Source: Janthinobacterium sp. | GTDB lineage: Bacteria > Pseudomonadota > Gammaproteobacteria > Burkholderiales > Burkholderiaceae_D | Length of the DNA stretch: 64,000 nucleotides | Assembly (NCBI RefSeq): GCF_009923995.1 | Contig: NZ_RFSK01000021.1 | Coordinates: forward strand, 20,582 to 84,581 | Reading direction: 5' to 3' | Part shown: piece by piece, positions 62,588 to 64,000 of the stretch | How positions within the stretch are numbered: position 1 is the first letter of the stretch | Layout of the letters: every line of letters starts with the position of its first letter | Made by a program: the position numbers and the translations under genes | Notes under the pieces: generated by a model | The model's database searches: none | Told to the model about the DNA's origin: nothing | Seen by the model: the letters and a program-made list of their open reading frames with translations, nothing else

Positions 62588-63574
62588 TCACGGAATGTTA
62601 CAGTCGGTTCCGTATTTTCCGCCGCACTTCTTATCCCAAACCCACTGCAAATCGTCTTGTTCCTGCAAATCGACAGAAAATGAAATGGCCGGCGAAGTCA
62701 GCGTCAACTTCACGATATTGGCGGTAGCGGACCACTTGGTCTCGTCAGTCAAATCAGACAAGACGACACCTTTATCTATCTGCATGGTGATTTTGCTGTT
62801 TGCCAGCAAATAAGGCAGATTATCCTGCACGTATTGGCCGATAGGAAAACTTCCGCCGCCAGGCAAGGACACCGATTTATCTCGCGGTATCAGATTATTG
62901 AGTGCAGTCAGATAGTTCTGATCACGCTTGAAAAACGGAGTCGCGACACCGGAGATGGTTTGATTCAAGCCAGCGACGATCGCGTCGTCAATCTTGGAAC
63001 TACCAAGATTCACAATGTAGTCTCCGATCACTGGTAATATCCAGCCAAGATTGGAATCGCAATCGGTCGACGACGAGGGATTCCCTGAAACTCCCATTCC
63101 TGGCAATATCTGGCCCGAGCCTTGCGGAGATCCCAACTGTGCATTGATGGTCAAATTGTCGATGGCTGCGCTATTAGTGCAACGGAAACTGATGCCATAT
63201 CTTTTACCGGAATATCCCATCAAAGTTTGATAGCGTGGCGCCTGCACCGTAATACCGACGGTACCATCCGCCGCAGGTGCCAGCGTAAACAGCAAGCTGC
63301 CTGTCACTTTTCCGGAGTAGAACTGCGCGCCGTTATTTGTCGCCTGCTGTTTCAGAAAAGTATTCAGCGTTTTTTCCAAGCTATAGGGACCATTGGTAAT
63401 CTGATCCGCAAATCTGGTTACCGGCCCCTGGTCCATCCGCTTCTCTGAATAGGCGACACTGCCGCCTGCGTAATGGACAGTGGCGATGTACGTCACGGCC
63501 GTTACCCGCGGCACCCATGCCGCATGCACACTGCCGGCCATTAACAAACAAGACAACAAAGCATATTTCTTCAT
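62588..63574 (-). CDS. Exported protein of unknown function, AT-richer than its neighbours
   Basis: A 328-residue protein. The signal peptide MKKYALLSCLLMAGSVHA is cleaved before AWVPRV. The mature part is beta-rich, has few charged clusters and five cysteines (SFRCTNS, STDCDSN, WDKKCGG, GTDCNIP and one in the signal). I recognise no family. Codon use and base composition are clearly lower in GC than the rest of the window, suggesting recent acquisition or an accessory locus. No adjacent secretion or fimbrial gene is visible. Confidence 0.82.
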   Translation of the reverse strand: MKKYALLSCLLMAGSVHAAWVPRVTAVTYIATVHYAGGSVAYSEKRMDQGPVTRFADQITNGPYSLEKTLNTFLKQQATNNGAQFYSGKVTGSLLFTLAPAADGTVGITVQAPRYQTLMGYSGKRYGISFRCTNSAAIDNLTINAQLGSPQGSGQILPGMGVSGNPSSSTDCDSNLGWILPVIGDYIVNLGSSKIDDAIVAGLNQTISGVATPFFKRDQNYLTALNNLIPRDKSVSLPGGGSFPIGQYVQDNLPYLLANSKITMQIDKGVVLSDLTDETKWSATANIVKLTLTSPAISFSVDLQEQDDLQWVWDKKCGGKYGTDCNIP

Positions 63575-64000
63575 TCAATTTCCTCAATGTGAAAAATTCA
63601 TGAATTCAGGCCGCACAGCGCGCCTCCAGAGCCATCAGCCTCCCATAGAAAAAAGCGGCATGCCTTGCGTCACCTGACAGGATAAGTCGCATGTAATTTT
63701 AATGAATTGACATCCAATTCAAAAATAGAAATGTATCATGAAAGCAACTCCGCCCGTTTTCCCATGCAATCTTATTCAATGAAATATCAATGAACCGACC
63801 AATTGCCGGGCAAGATGAATCAAAAATCCGGTTTCTACGCAAACAGTATCGGTTCCCTTGATTTTTTCGGGAAAATAGAATATTCAATTTTCCTGCCGCA
63901 AGCAGTTTTTCTTTACAACACACGCATCCTGAGCATCTGAATCATTAAAAACCACGGAATGGCCTGAAAAATAAAAAGCACCAATGGCCATATGGCCATT
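63575..64000. other. 426-bp AT-rich intergenic end of the window
   Basis: Upstream of the exported-protein gene. The 74-residue ORF here (63699-63923, minus) shows no ribosome site or recognisable sequence and is not called. An 18-bp perfect palindrome AATGGCCATATGGCCATT occupies 63983-64000 and may continue beyond the window. Confidence 0.6.

Noticed and set aside
63699-63923. 74-residue minus-strand ORF at the right end
   Set aside because: AT-rich random-looking ORF without signal, ribosome site or family.
1-64000. tRNA, rRNA, CRISPR, prophage or insertion sequence
   Set aside because: I looked on both strands and found no convincing cloverleaf, rRNA segment, repeat-spacer array, transposase or integrase. 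A covariance-model scan would be needed to exclude small RNAs.

Overview
The window is chromosomal DNA from a high-GC betaproteobacterium, most likely an Oxalobacteraceae member (Janthinobacterium/Massilia/Duganella type). I infer this from two gene orders typical of that group: trpF-trpB-trpA-accD-folC-SPOR-cvpA-purF, and leuC-entericidin-leuD-leuB-asd-fimV-truA. Protein flavour and the GGGGTCAGACC-type intergenic palindromes agree. No rRNA, tRNA, CRISPR array, integrase or transposase was seen. Most long ORFs in the track are antisense shadows caused by high GC.

Layout. 1-16.2 kb (minus strand): purine, folate, fatty-acid, tryptophan and leucine/aspartate-family biosynthesis, plus truA and fimV. 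The window opens inside purF, which runs off the left edge and is missing from the ORF track. 16.5-19.2 kb: an orphan cheZ-cheA pair. 19.7-22.2 kb: a universal stress protein with a perfect FNR-type box, a NarL-type response regulator and a Crp/Fnr-family regulator whose recognition helix fits that box. 22.3-24.2 kb: a Fur-box-controlled hemP gene, a small unknown gene and a DUF2325 gene. 24.3-29.5 kb: glutathione peroxidase, then a Fur-controlled operon (PepSY, DUF2271, DUF4198, apbE, flavodoxin/NADPH reductase) that looks like an extracytoplasmic flavin electron-transfer module. Its last gene is interrupted by a perfect 88-bp inverted repeat.

29.6-31.8 kb: small stress-type genes (PNPOx-like, DUF2239 with paired operator-like palindromes, a KGG protein). 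31.9-39.5 kb: the ligase-associated DNA-repair set (exonuclease, ATP ligase, Lhr-type helicase, PdeM), followed by a RecQ with an unusual C-terminus. 39.6-46.1 kb: MAPEG protein and a signalling cluster (cheR, cheB, REC-kinase, large multi-PAS hybrid kinase). 46.2-51.1 kb: aldo/keto reductase with divergent LysR gene, free-methionine-sulfoxide reductase, O-methyltransferase, glycine-zipper envelope protein and two small genes. 51.1-55.8 kb: divergent OmpR-type regulator and hybrid kinase, EamA transporter and AraC regulator. 55.9-58.3 kb: an unusual protein with ten cysteine pairs, membrane helices and Sel1-like repeats. 58.3-62.5 kb: nitrobindin-like protein, unknown gene, map, a TetR gene with its own operator-like palindrome, and AMP nucleosidase. 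62.5-64 kb: AT-richer DNA with an unrecognised exported protein.

Most of the window is conserved core genome. The strongest anomaly is the 88-bp perfect inverted repeat at 25946-26161, which destroys the flavodoxin start of an otherwise intact reductase. It is either a real template-switch mutation or an assembly artefact. No clearly new multi-gene system was established. The best functional leads are the flavinylation module, the cysteine-pair/Sel1 protein and the operator-like palindromes.
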